Shown here: positions 37,652 through 46,665 of the stretch, one piece after another
How positions within the stretch are numbered: position 1 is the stretch's first letter
Layout: each line of letters starts with the position of its first letter
NCBI GenBank assembly: GCA_963812245.1
Contig: CAWEUK010000002.1
Location: 868,001-932,000, forward strand
Direction of reading: 5' to 3'
DNA from: Salsipaludibacter sp963812245
GTDB taxonomy: Bacteria > Actinomycetota > Nitriliruptoria > Nitriliruptorales > Nitriliruptoraceae
DNA: 64,000 bases
The notes under the pieces: model-generated
Told to the model about the DNA's origin: nothing
What the model saw: the letters and a program-made list of their open reading frames with translations, nothing else
The model's database searches: none
Made by a program: the position numbers and the translations under genes

Positions 37652-37993
37652 TCAGGAGCGCACCAGCCGGGCAATTGCCGCCAGCGCCTCGTCGATGCGG
37701 TCGTCGGAGCCCGCTCGCACGTCGTCGACGACGCAGTGGCGCACGTGGTCGTCGAGCAGGACCAGTGCCACCTTCTGCAGGGCCCGATTGGCGGCGCTGA
37801 CCTGGGTGAGCACGTCGATGCAGTAGACGTCCTCGTCGACCATTCGCTGCAGGCCGCGGACCTGGCCCTCGATGCGACGCAGGCGGGCGAGGACCCGGGC
37901 CTTGTCGTCGTGGTAGCCGGGTTGGTCCGGATCATGGTCGTGGTGGTGGGGCTGGACACCTGCCCCGGCGGGGGTCGTGGGGGAGTCTGGCAT
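37652..37993 (-). CDS. csoR: Copper-sensing transcriptional repressor CsoR
   Basis: Four-helix repressor that leaves DNA on binding Cu(I). 113 residues. The three copper ligands are recognisable: Cys in DEDVYCIDVLTQ, then His and Cys in DDHVRHCVVDD (spacing H-x3-C). LARLRRIEGQVRGLQRMVDE is the conserved first helix. The N-terminal tail is His-rich (PHHHDHDPDQPGYHDD). ATG 37993 has GAAGGAT upstream; a second ATG eleven codons earlier is possible. It is divergent from copZ-copA-copB, with a CsoR-type palindrome between. Confidence 0.93.
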   Translation of the reverse strand: MPDSPTTPAGAGVQPHHHDHDPDQPGYHDDKARVLARLRRIEGQVRGLQRMVDEDVYCIDVLTQVSAANRALQKVALVLLDDHVRHCVVDDVRAGSDDRIDEALAAIARLVRS

Positions 37994-38118
37994 CTTGGTG
38001 GATCCTTCGGGCGACGTGGTCGGCATGGGCAGGGCTGGCGTGGTGGGTGTTGCGAGCAGGTCGTGCGCGTGCCGGGCGCCGGGCGAGGTTGGTCGAGGAC
38101 CGTCGGCGCCGATTGCAG

Positions 38119-38138
38119 CATACCCCCATGGGGTATAC
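38119..38138. promoter_or_regulatory. CsoR operator
   Basis: ATACCCC (38120-38126), CAT, GGGGTAT (38130-38136) is a perfect palindrome of the G-tract type bound by CsoR proteins (known sites are of the TACCCC/GGGGTA class). It sits between the divergent csoR and copZ starts, where it could control both. Confidence 0.85.
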
Positions 38139-38228
38139 GATCCTCGGTGGCTGGCACGCACGATCGCCGGCATCCACACGAACCGTGATCACGGCCCGCC
38201 CGCAACGCGCTCGACGGCAAGGACTGCC

Positions 38229-38480
38229 ATGCCCTCCACCTCCATCAGTGTCCCCGAAGTCCACTGCCAGCACTGTGTGAACTCCATCGAGCACGCCCTG
38301 GCGGGGCAGGCCGGGGTCCAGTCGTCGCGCGTGGACCTGGCGCGTCGTGAGGTCGTGGTGACCTGGGACGACACCGATTGCGGTCTGGACGACCTCGTCG
38401 CGGTCATCGAGGACCAGGGCTACGAGGTCGCGACCGCGGCTGCCACCGACGACGGTGCGAGGACGGACGGCGCATCGTGA
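38229..38480 (+). CDS. copZ: Copper chaperone CopZ (HMA domain)
   Basis: Delivers Cu(I) to the exporting ATPases. 83 residues, a single heavy-metal-associated domain with metal-site cysteines in VPEVHCQHCVNSIEHAL (CQHC, with His in place of the usual Met-Thr before the first Cys). The C-terminal 15 residues are polar. Its last bases overlap the copA GTG start (GTGA), so copper chaperone and pump are co-translated. Confidence 0.92.
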   Translation: MPSTSISVPEVHCQHCVNSIEHALAGQAGVQSSRVDLARREVVVTWDDTDCGLDDLVAVIEDQGYEVATAAATDDGARTDGAS

Positions 38481-40819
38481 CCCGCGCCACGGAGCCGAGC
38501 ACGCCCACCGCCACCGCGGACCTTGGTGTCGATGACGCGACGGCGCGGGATGGCTTCCCGATGACCCCGCATCGTCTCGTCGACCTGGACTTCGATGTCG
38601 CTGGCATGACCTGTGGGTCGTGCGCGGCCCGGGTCCAGCGCATCCTGGGTCGCCAGGGCGGGGTCGACGTGGCCGAGGTGAACTATGCCACGGGGCGAGC
38701 GCACGTCCGCGCCGACGCAGACGTCGACATCGGCCACCTCGCCGATGCCGTCGACCGCATCGGCTATGGCCTGACCGAGCATCGCCCGATGCCCACCCCC
38801 GACACCAGCGCCGACGACGAGGTGGCGGCCTGGGCACGGCGGCTGTGGATCGCGGGGCCACTCGGTCTGGCCGTCCTGCTGATCGCCATGACACCGGTTG
38901 GTGACGTGCTGGACCCGACGGCGCGGTCCTGGACGGTCGCGGTCCTGGCGACGATCGTGGAGTTCGGTGCCGGTTGGCCGTTCCTGTCCGAGGCGTGGCG
39001 TCGAGCACGGCGTGGCACGGTCAACATGGACACGCTGGTGGCATTGGGCACGTTGTCGGCCTGGGGCTACTCGGTGGTCCTGCTGGTGCAGGGCAGTCAC
39101 GAGCACTACTTCGAGTCGGCTGCCCTGATCATCACGTTCCTGGTGCTGGGACGATGGATGGAGGCACGGGCCAAGCGGCGAGCCGGGTCGGCACTGCGGG
39201 CGTTGCTGGAGTTGGCACCCACCCGGGCGACACTGGTCGACGCGGACGGTGAGCACGACGTCGACACGGCCAGCCTGCGGATCGGGGACGTCGTTCGGGT
39301 GCGGCCCGGCGCCAGGGTGCCGGTCGACGGCCAAGTCGTTGACGGCACGTCGGCCGTGGACGAGGCGATGCTGACGGGGGAGTCGGCACCGGTCACCAAG
39401 CGGGTGGATGACGAGGTTGCCGGTGGCACCATCAACACCACCGGGGTGATCGACGTCCGGGCAACGGCCGTCGGTGCCGACACCTCGCTGGCCCAGGTCG
39501 TCGCGATGGTCGAACGGGCCCAGTCCGGCAAGGCCGACCTCCAACGTCTTGCGGACCGGGTCGCAGGCGTCTTCGTGCCGGCCGTCATCGGCATCGCGAT
39601 CGTGACCTTCCTCGGGTGGGTGCTGGTCACCGGCGACGTGTCTGCCGCCGTCGCGGCCGCCGTCGCAGTGCTGGTCATCGCCTGCCCCTGTGCCCTGGGT
39701 CTGGCCACTCCGACTGCCATCATGGTGGGCACGGGTCGCGGGGCGGACCTGGGCGTGCTCATCAAGGACATCGAGACGCTCGAACGCGTGGGCGAGATCA
39801 CGACGGTCGTGTTCGACAAGACCGGCACCCTGACCCGCGGCGACATGCGTGTCGTCGAGGTCGTGACGGCGCCCGGCGTCGATCGGGCCACGGCCGTGTC
39901 GATCGTGGCCGCCGCCGAGTCGGGCTCGGAGCATCCGGTCGGACGAACCCTGGCGGCCATGGCTGACGAGGACGAGCGCCTGGTCGGCCCTGGAGGTCGT
40001 GGCGTTCACCGCTCGTCCGGGTCGTGGTGTGGTGGCGACCCTGCGGGGTGGCCCGGCCCAGGTCGACGCCGCGTCGCGGGCACCGCCAACGGTGACACGA
40101 CCGTGGCCGCCGTCGACCGTGGCCGACACGACCGTGGCCGTGGGCACCTCGGGGCTGATGGCCGACGAGGCACATGACCGTGCCGTCCGCGCTGCAGGAC
40201 GCGCTGGCCACGGCGGAGGGCGCTGGCCACACCGCCGTGCTGGCCGGGTGGAACGGCCGGGCGCGGGCCATGCTGGCGGTTGCCGACAGTCTCAAGCCGG
40301 GCGCTGCCGCCACCGTGGCGGCGTTGCGTGATCGCGGCATGGACGTGGTGTTGTTGACCGGGGACAACGAGGCCACCGCCACCACGATCGCCGGCCAGGT
40401 CGGGATCGAACGAGTGTTGGCGGGTGTACGACCCGACGCCAAGCAGGCCGAGGTCGCGAGCCTGCAGGACGGTGGTGAGATCGTCGCCATGGTCGGCGAC
40501 GGGGTCAATGACGCACCGGCCCTGGTGCAGGCCGACCTGGGCATCGCGATCGGGACCGGCACCGACGTGGCCATCGAGTCGAGCGACCTGACGCTGTTGC
40601 GCGGCGACGTCGCCACGGTCGTGACTGCCATCGACCTGTCGATCGCCACGCGCCGCACGATCATGCAGAACCTGGGCTGGGCGTTCGGCTACAACGTGCT
40701 CGCGATTCCCGTTGCCGCGCTGGGATTCCTGTCACCGACGATCGCGGGCGCCGCGATGGCGTTCTCCTCGGTGTCCGTGGTGGCTCAACTCCCTGCGGCT
40801 GCGGCGCTTCGGCCGATGA
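38477..40819 (+). CDS. copA: Copper-exporting P1B-type ATPase CopA (CPC type), frame broken three times
   Basis: Pumps Cu(I) out of the cell. Motifs: N-terminal HMA (DVAGMTCGSCAARVQ), LTGES, the membrane CPC in VIACPCALGLATPTAIM, DKTGTLT, SEHPVG and MVGDGVNDAPAL. The last helices carry GYNVLAIPVAA and AFSSVSVV, the Cu(I) signatures. The frame breaks near 39986, 40170 and 40786. Removing one base at each joins all parts; at 40786 it also restores the usual ending SVVANSLRLRRF and a stop at 40819. Repaired length 779 residues. The start is GTG 38477. The breaks look like sequence errors, but genuine decay should be excluded. Confidence 0.9.
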
Positions 40820-43016
40820 GCGACACCCGGACCGACGAGCACGCTGACGCGCCGGACCGGCGCGGCCACGACGGGGAGCAGGTGACGGACGGCCACGATG
40901 GCACCGGTGCCGACGACGACGGCCACGGCCCGCGACGGTCACCACGAGCAGGGTCACGACGGCGACCGCGGCACCGATCCCGGTGATGGCGATGCCGCGC
41001 ACAGTGGTCACGGCGACGACGAGCATGCCGATCACGGTGGCCACGCGGACCACGCCGAGATGTTCCGCGCCAAGTTCTGGCGGTCACTGTGGCTGGCCAT
41101 CCCGATCATCCTGACATCGCGCATGGTGTGGGGCTGGTTCGGGGTGGACCTGCCCGACACGTTCCTGGTGGATGCGGTCGGTCCCGGTCCTCGGCACGAT
41201 CCTGTTCCTCGACGGCGGCCGGGTCTTCCTGGTGCCCGGGCTGGCAGGAGATCAAGGACCGTTCGCCGGGGATGATGGCGCTCATCGGGATGGCCATCTC
41301 GGTCGCCTTCGCCGCCTCGTGGGCCAGTGAGTTCGGGCTGCTCGACCTCGAGTTCTGGTGGGAGCTCGCCGGCCTGATCGTCATCATGCTGCTGGGGCAC
41401 TGGCAGGAGATGAAGGCGATCGGGCAGGCCCAGTCCGCGCTCGAGAGCCTGGCCGAACTGTTGCCTGACGAGGCCGAACTGGTCGAGGACGACGACACCA
41501 GGACGGTCCCGTCGACCAGTTGCAGCCCGGTGACGTGGTGTTGGTCCGCCCCGGCACGTCGGTGCCCGCCGACGGCACGATCGCATCCGGATCGGCCGAG
41601 TTCGACGAGTCGATGCTGACCGGCGAGTCCGCGGCCGTCGCGCACGACGAGGGTGACGAGGTGGTCGCCGGGTCGGTCGTGCTGGGGTCCTCGGTCCGCG
41701 TCGAGGTGGCGGCCACGGGCGACGACACTGCGCTGGCAGGCATCCAGCGCATGGTCCGGGACGCCCAGTCGTCACGGTCCCGGACCCAGGTGCTGGCCGA
41801 CCGGGCCGCCGCGGGCCTGTTCTGGTACGCGTCCGTGGCTGCCGTCATCACCTTCGTGGTGTGGTGGTTGATCGGGGAACCGAACCAGGCAGTCACCCGC
41901 ACGGTGACCGTGCTGGTCATCGCCTGCCCGCATGCCCTGGGCCTGGCGATCCCGCTGGTGGTGTCGCTGTCCACCTCGATGGCCGCGAAGCGTGGGATCC
42001 TGGTGCGCGACCGGCTGGCACTCGAGCGCATGCGCCAGGTCGACGTCGTCATCTTCGACAAGACCGGCACGCTGACCGAGGGCAACCATCGCGTCACCGA
42101 CGTCGCGGTCGTCGATGGTCGCAGTCGTGCCCAGGCGATCGGGCTGGCGGCTGCAGTCGAGTCGGACTCCGAGCACCCGGTGGCCCGGGCGATCGTGGCG
42201 CTGGCGCGGGACGAGGACGTCGACGTGCCCACCGCATCGGACTTCGCGTCGCATGCCGGGCGTGGCGTGTCCGGCACGGTGGACGGCACCGAGGTGGTGG
42301 TCGGTGGCCCCGCGATGCTCGCGACACGTGGCCTGGACGACGACACCGGTGACCTGGCCCGTCAGGTGGCGGCGTGGCAGGACCGCGGTGCGGCTGTCCT
42401 GCACGTGGTGGTCGACGGGAAGGTCGTGGCGGCGTTCGCGCTGGAGGACGCCATCCGGGACGTGTCGCGCCAGGCCATCGATGGCCTCCACGATGCGGGC
42501 GTTCGCGTTGTCATGGCCACCGGCGACGCCCACCAGGTCGCCGACCACGTGGCCCGCGAACTCGGCATCGACGACGTCCACGCCCAGGTGCAGCCCGGCG
42601 ACAAGCAGGATCTGGTGGCCCGACTCCAGGCCGATGGCGACACCGTGGCCATGGTGGGCGACGGGGTGAACGATGCGCCGGCACTGGCGGCGGCGGACGT
42701 GGGCCTGGCGATCGGGGCTGGCACCGACGTCGCGGCGGCCTCGGCACACATCGTGTTGGCGTCGGATGATCCCCGCAACGTGGCGGTCGTGCGTCGACTG
42801 TCCGCCGCCAGCTATGCCAAGATGCAGCAGAACCTGGTCTGGGCGGCTGGCTACAACGTCATCGCAGTGCCACTGGCGGCAGGGGTGCTGGCCCCGGTCG
42901 GCTTCGTGCTCGCCCCGGCGGTGGGCGCTGCCCTGATGAGCCTGTCCACCATCATCGTGGCGGCCAACGCCCAACTCCTGCGCCGGGCCGACATCGACGC
43001 GGGGGACCGGGCATAG
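40816..43016 (+). CDS. copB: P1B-type ATPase with CPH motif (CopB-like), His-rich N-terminus, frame broken four times
   Basis: A second metal pump. CPH replaces CPC in VIACPHALGLAIPLVVS, the mark of CopB/P1B-3 ATPases. The N-terminus is a long His/Asp/Gly region (GHDGEQVTDGHDGTG, RDGHHEQGHDGDRG, ADHGGHADHAE) instead of an HMA domain. Also seen: LTGES, DKTGTLTEG, SEHPVARAI, MVGDGVNDAPALAAADVG and final helix MSLSTIIVAANAQLLRR. Extra bases at 40929-40931, 41183-41185 and 41238-41240 and a missing base near 41511 break the frame; correcting them gives 732 residues. The ATG at 40816 overlaps the repaired copA stop (ATGA). The intact frame covers only 41520-43016. Confidence 0.88.
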
Positions 43017-43025
43017 GCTGACACG

Positions 43026-43886
43026 ATGCTGCCATCCGCCACGATCCTGCGCTACGCCACCCCCCTGCGGGAAGGTGGCTCGTTGCCCGGGATCGTCGAG
43101 GCCGATGACCTGGGCACGTACGTGGCCAAGTTCACCGGTGCCGGCCAGGGCCCGACCGCCCTGGTGGCCGAGGTCGTCGTCGCCAGCCTGGCACGCCGCC
43201 TGGACCTGCGGGTGCCTGACCTGGTGACCCTCGACCTCGACGAGGCGATCGGTCGCCTGGAGCCAGACCCCGAGATCCAGCACCTGTTGGTCACCAGTGC
43301 CGGCATGAACCTGGGGATGGACTTCCTGCCCGGATCGGTCGGGTTCGAGCCCGCCACGTTCGACGTGGCGACCCGCGAGGCCGGCATGGTCATGTGGCTC
43401 GACGCGTTCGTGGCCAACGTCGATCGCACGTGGCGCAACCCCAACCTGCTGATGTGGCACGGCGACCTGTGGGTGATCGATCATGGGGCGGCACTGGTGT
43501 GGCAGCATGCCTGGGCCCGGCCCGACGGCCCGGCCGTGCGCGACGGGCGCGTCACCGACGAGGCCATCACGGCCGCGGCCCGGCGCTTCCTCGACCTGTC
43601 CGACCATGTCCTGGCCGGGGCGGGTGGGGACCTCGGTGCGGCGCGACGCCAGGCCACGGCCACCCTGACCCGGGACGACCTGGAGGCGGCGCTTGCCGCG
43701 GTGCCGGACGAATGGCTCAGTGGAGCCGACACCATGGCGGCGGATGCCGTGCGGGATGCCCACGTCCGGGTGCTGGCGCAGCGACTGGTCGACGATGCCT
43801 GGCTCGATCGGCGTGACCATCCACGACCGCACCGGATGCCTCCCACCGGGCGCCTGTCTGCTGGCAGGAAGCAGTTCGAGCGATGA
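43026..43886 (+). CDS. HipA-like kinase (HipA_2 type)
   Basis: 286 residues, related to the kinase part of HipA. Recognisable parts are REGGSLPGIVEADDLGTYVA with the ATP-binding VAKFTGAGQGP, the catalytic-type WLDAFVANVDRTWRNPNLLM, and the metal-binding-like WVIDHGAALVWQ. The N-terminal subdomain and HipB-binding face of true HipA are lacking, and no HipB-like repressor is adjacent. It is coupled (ATGA) to a DUF3037 gene, the usual partner of this group. The target is unknown; classical HipA phosphorylates a tRNA synthetase. Confidence 0.82.
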   Translation: MLPSATILRYATPLREGGSLPGIVEADDLGTYVAKFTGAGQGPTALVAEVVVASLARRLDLRVPDLVTLDLDEAIGRLEPDPEIQHLLVTSAGMNLGMDFLPGSVGFEPATFDVATREAGMVMWLDAFVANVDRTWRNPNLLMWHGDLWVIDHGAALVWQHAWARPDGPAVRDGRVTDEAITAAARRFLDLSDHVLAGAGGDLGAARRQATATLTRDDLEAALAAVPDEWLSGADTMAADAVRDAHVRVLAQRLVDDAWLDRRDHPRPHRMPPTGRLSAGRKQFER

Positions 43887-44269
43887 GTGCCGCTGCCGCA
43901 CCCCGCCGCGAGACCTACCAGTACGCCGTGGTCCGGGTCGTGCCGCGCGTGCACCGCGGTGAATGCCTCAACGTCGGCGTGGTGGTCCACTGCCCGGCCC
44001 TGGACTGGATCGGTGCGCGGATCGAGTTGGACCGCGACCGGTTGGCCGCAGTCGACGACGGCGCCGACATGGATGCGATCACCTCTGCGCTGGCAGCGGT
44101 GCGGGAGGCCGTCGCACCTCGGGGCGCGCACCCCGACTCGTCGAGTCGCCGCTTCGGCTGGATCACGGCGCCCCGCTCCACCGTGGTGCAGGCGGGCCCC
44201 GTCCACACCGGCCTGACCAGCGACCCCGACGCCACGCTGGCGCACCTGTTCGAGGAACTCGTGGCGTGA
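43883..44269 (+). CDS. DUF3037 protein
   Basis: 128 residues matching the DUF3037 pattern: YQYAVVRVVPRVHRGECLNVGVVVHCP near the start, WIGARIELDRDRL, and a C-terminal VHTGLTSDPDATLAHLFEELV. No catalytic motif is evident. The start lies in the ATGA overlap with the HipA-like kinase, so the two are made together; the family regularly neighbours such kinases. Function unknown. Confidence 0.85.
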   Translation: MSAAAAPRRETYQYAVVRVVPRVHRGECLNVGVVVHCPALDWIGARIELDRDRLAAVDDGADMDAITSALAAVREAVAPRGAHPDSSSRRFGWITAPRSTVVQAGPVHTGLTSDPDATLAHLFEELVA

Positions 44270-44275
44270 GTGTGC

Positions 44276-44335
44276 GTCGAGGCGCCGCGCGAGGAAGCGC
44301 CTCGACCTCCCAGGCCCGGGTCAGCCAGACCCGGG
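44276..44335. terminator. Two successive hairpins between convergent genes
   Basis: GTCGAGGCGC (44276-44285) pairs with GCGCCTCGAC (44297-44306). CCCGGGTC (44315-44322) pairs with GACCCGGG (44328-44335) around five bases. They lie between the DUF3037 gene and the convergent CHRD gene. Confidence 0.6.
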
Positions 44336-44357
44336 GCAGCCAACTGCCATTGACAGG

Positions 44358-44843
44358 TCAGCCCAGTTGGCCGCGGACCTCTCCGCCGGGGAATGTCGGC
44401 GTGTGCACGTTGGCGTAGATGTTCCCGGCCCGGACTGCTGCCACCAGATCGCTGATCTGCATTCCCGCCAGGGCACCCACCAGGTCGTCGGCCGTGATGG
44501 TGCCGGTCGCCAGGGTGCCGTTGGTCGGTCCGGGGATCAGTTGCGGGGGCGGTGCGTCGGGGTACAGCCACACCACGATGCCACCGTTCTGGCCGGCCGG
44601 CGCAAGGTGCAGGTGTGCCATCAGGACGTCGTCGATGTTGGACACGATCAGGCGATAGTCGATCGAGTCCCCGTCCGCAGCCACCTTCATGACCAGTTGG
44701 CCCTGCGCGTTGGAGTCGGCGGCGGGGACCTCCTGGGCGCCCTGCAGGTGCGCTGTCATCGTTGGCGGCGCAGCGCCGGCACTTCCCACGAGTCCGGCAA
44801 GTGCGATGACGCTGGCAGCCATCGTCAATCGGAACCTTCGCAT
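44358..44843 (-). CDS. Secreted CHRD-domain protein
   Basis: 161 residues with a signal peptide (MRRFRLTMAASVIALAGLVG, cut near AGA-APP). The mature part is one CHRD domain: TAHLQGAQEVPAADSNAQGQ, DDVLMAHLHLAPAGQNGGIV, ANVHTPTFPGGEVRGQLG. CHRD domains are extracellular beta-rich modules of unclear function in bacteria. The ATG at 44843 has a modest AGG ribosome site. It stands alone between convergent and same-strand neighbours. Confidence 0.85.
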   Translation of the reverse strand: MRRFRLTMAASVIALAGLVGSAGAAPPTMTAHLQGAQEVPAADSNAQGQLVMKVAADGDSIDYRLIVSNIDDVLMAHLHLAPAGQNGGIVVWLYPDAPPPQLIPGPTNGTLATGTITADDLVGALAGMQISDLVAAVRAGNIYANVHTPTFPGGEVRGQLG

Positions 44844-45026
44844 TGGTGAGCCTGTCGTCGAGCACCTGCAGGGCGCGAGGCCTTCCGGGATCTCGCGTCG
44901 TCGCGGCGCAGCCTGACCGCCGGGACCAGCGGTCACGTCAGTCTCTACGCACGGCAGGCGTGAATGGTTCACTTCCGCCGCCCGCGACGGTCGTGGCGCC
45001 CGGGTGCATCCGGACGTGATCGTGGG

Positions 45027-46556
45027 TCAGCGGGACGGGTACGGATTCAGGAGTTGGTCGACCGGCGCGAAGTCGTCGACCAGCACCTGGGCATCGCCGA
45101 TGAAGTCCTGCAGTGTCACGCCGTCGACCGTCGAGCCGGTGGTCCACAGGGCCTGCTCGTCGTCACCGCGGTCGGCGTTGCGCGACAGGATCGCGTCGAT
45201 GGGCAGTGGCGCGTCGGACGCGACCATGATGAAGTTGCCACCGGCCTCGCCACGCAGGCGCTCGGGTGGTGCCACCACCGCGACGTTGTCGAAGACGTCG
45301 GCCAGGGTTGCCAGTTCGGCACGCGCGAACCCCAGCGGGGGGTAGTCGATCATGTTGAGGGCGTAGACGCCGCCGGGGGCGAGCGTGTCGTGGATCTGTT
45401 GGACGAACTCGCGCGTGGTGAGATGCCACGGGACCGAGACCCCACCGAAGGCATCACCGATGACCACGTCCTGGGATCCGGGCGCCACCTGGTCCAACGA
45501 CAGCCGGGCATCGCCCGTGACCACCTCGATGTCGTCGCCCGGGACGTAGCCCAGCTCGTCCTGTGCGATCGTCACGAGCAGCGGGTCCAACTCCAACACC
45601 GTGGACTGGGTCCCGGGCCGGACGTGCCGCAGGTACATCGGCAGGCTCATGCCGCCGCCACCGATGTGGGTGACCGCCAGCGGCGCATCCGGCGATGCGT
45701 CGTCCGAAGGTGTCACGGCTGCCAACACGTCGGACATGGTCTGGGCGTAGGTGAACTCGAGATGGGTCGGGTCGTCGATGTCGGCGTAGGAGTGACGCAG
45801 GGTGTCCAGCCACAGGACCCGCCCCGACTCCAGGTCGGGGTCGACCTCGACGCGGGCGCAGAAGTAGGTCGACTCGTACTCGCAGGGGTGGGCAGCGGCG
45901 AACGACACGACGCCGCCCAGGACGGCCACGACCACGATCGCGGCCGTCGGGGCATGCACCCGATGGTCGGGGTCCGAACTCCGTGCCAGCCACAGCCACA
46001 GCACCACCCCGCCGACGACCAGGCTCGCAGCCAACAGGCGGATGATGGGGCGGGTGGGCCAGGCCGCGACCAGCACGAATCCCGTGACGAAGGTGCCGAC
46101 CAGGGCACCCACCGTGCCGATGGCGGACAGCATGCCCACGATCCGGCCGGTGTCGTCGAGGTCGGACAGTTGCAGTTTCACCACGATCGGGCTGACGGCG
46201 GAGAGCACGGCCGACGGCAGGAGGAACGCCGCCGCCGTCAGGAAGACCACGACGCCGGCCGTGGCACCGCGCATGCTGGCACCGAGGTAGTCGATCACGG
46301 GGATCGACAGCAGCGCCAGGATGCCCCCGGCCACCAGGGTGGGGCCGAGCAGCCGGCGAGGGTCGTGACGATCGGCCAGGCGGCCACCCAGCCATGCACC
46401 AACGGCGATGCCGGCAAGGATGGTGCCGATGATCCCGGTGAACGACTGGAGTGTGACGCCCACGTAGGGCGCCAGGAGCCGGCCGGCCAGGGTCTCGAGC
46501 ACCAGGACGGATCCGGACGCGACGAACACGAGGAAGGCAGCGAGGAAGACAGGCAT
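45027..46556 (-). CDS. MFS-like membrane domain fused to spermidine synthase-like domain
   Basis: 509 residues. The first 270 form about eight helices of a transporter-like domain (FLVFVASGSVLVLETLAGRL, IIGTILAGIAVGAWLGGRLA). The C-terminal 220 residues are spermidine-synthase-like with a SAM-site loop (VTHIGGGGMSLPMYLRH), VLELDPLL, VVTGDARLSL and VIGDAFGGVSVPWHL. The family is widespread and usually annotated as polyamine aminopropyltransferase-like, but its product is not established. ATG 46556. Divergent from the 5-oxoprolinase with about 110 bases between. Confidence 0.85.
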   Translation of the reverse strand: MPVFLAAFLVFVASGSVLVLETLAGRLLAPYVGVTLQSFTGIIGTILAGIAVGAWLGGRLADRHDPRRLLGPTLVAGGILALLSIPVIDYLGASMRGATAGVVVFLTAAAFLLPSAVLSAVSPIVVKLQLSDLDDTGRIVGMLSAIGTVGALVGTFVTGFVLVAAWPTRPIIRLLAASLVVGGVVLWLWLARSSDPDHRVHAPTAAIVVVAVLGGVVSFAAAHPCEYESTYFCARVEVDPDLESGRVLWLDTLRHSYADIDDPTHLEFTYAQTMSDVLAAVTPSDDASPDAPLAVTHIGGGGMSLPMYLRHVRPGTQSTVLELDPLLVTIAQDELGYVPGDDIEVVTGDARLSLDQVAPGSQDVVIGDAFGGVSVPWHLTTREFVQQIHDTLAPGGVYALNMIDYPPLGFARAELATLADVFDNVAVVAPPERLRGEAGGNFIMVASDAPLPIDAILSRNADRGDDEQALWTTGSTVDGVTLQDFIGDAQVLVDDFAPVDQLLNPYPSR

Positions 46557-46665
46557 GGCCGTGAGGCTATCCGGCCAGCCGGCTGCCCTATTGTCGCCCC
46601 ATGCCGGTGCCGAGCACGACACGCCCGGTGCCCGGACCCACGTTCGACCCCAGCAGGGACCACCC

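Noticed and set aside
39986..41515. copA and copB as true pseudogenes
   Set aside because: All breaks are single bases, and repairing them restores every conserved motif, normal lengths and an ATGA overlap between the genes. Sequence error is the simpler reading.
41772..43901. 709-codon minus-strand open frame
   Set aside because: Antisense to copB and the HipA-like gene, with His/Gln/Arg-rich composition and no family resemblance.
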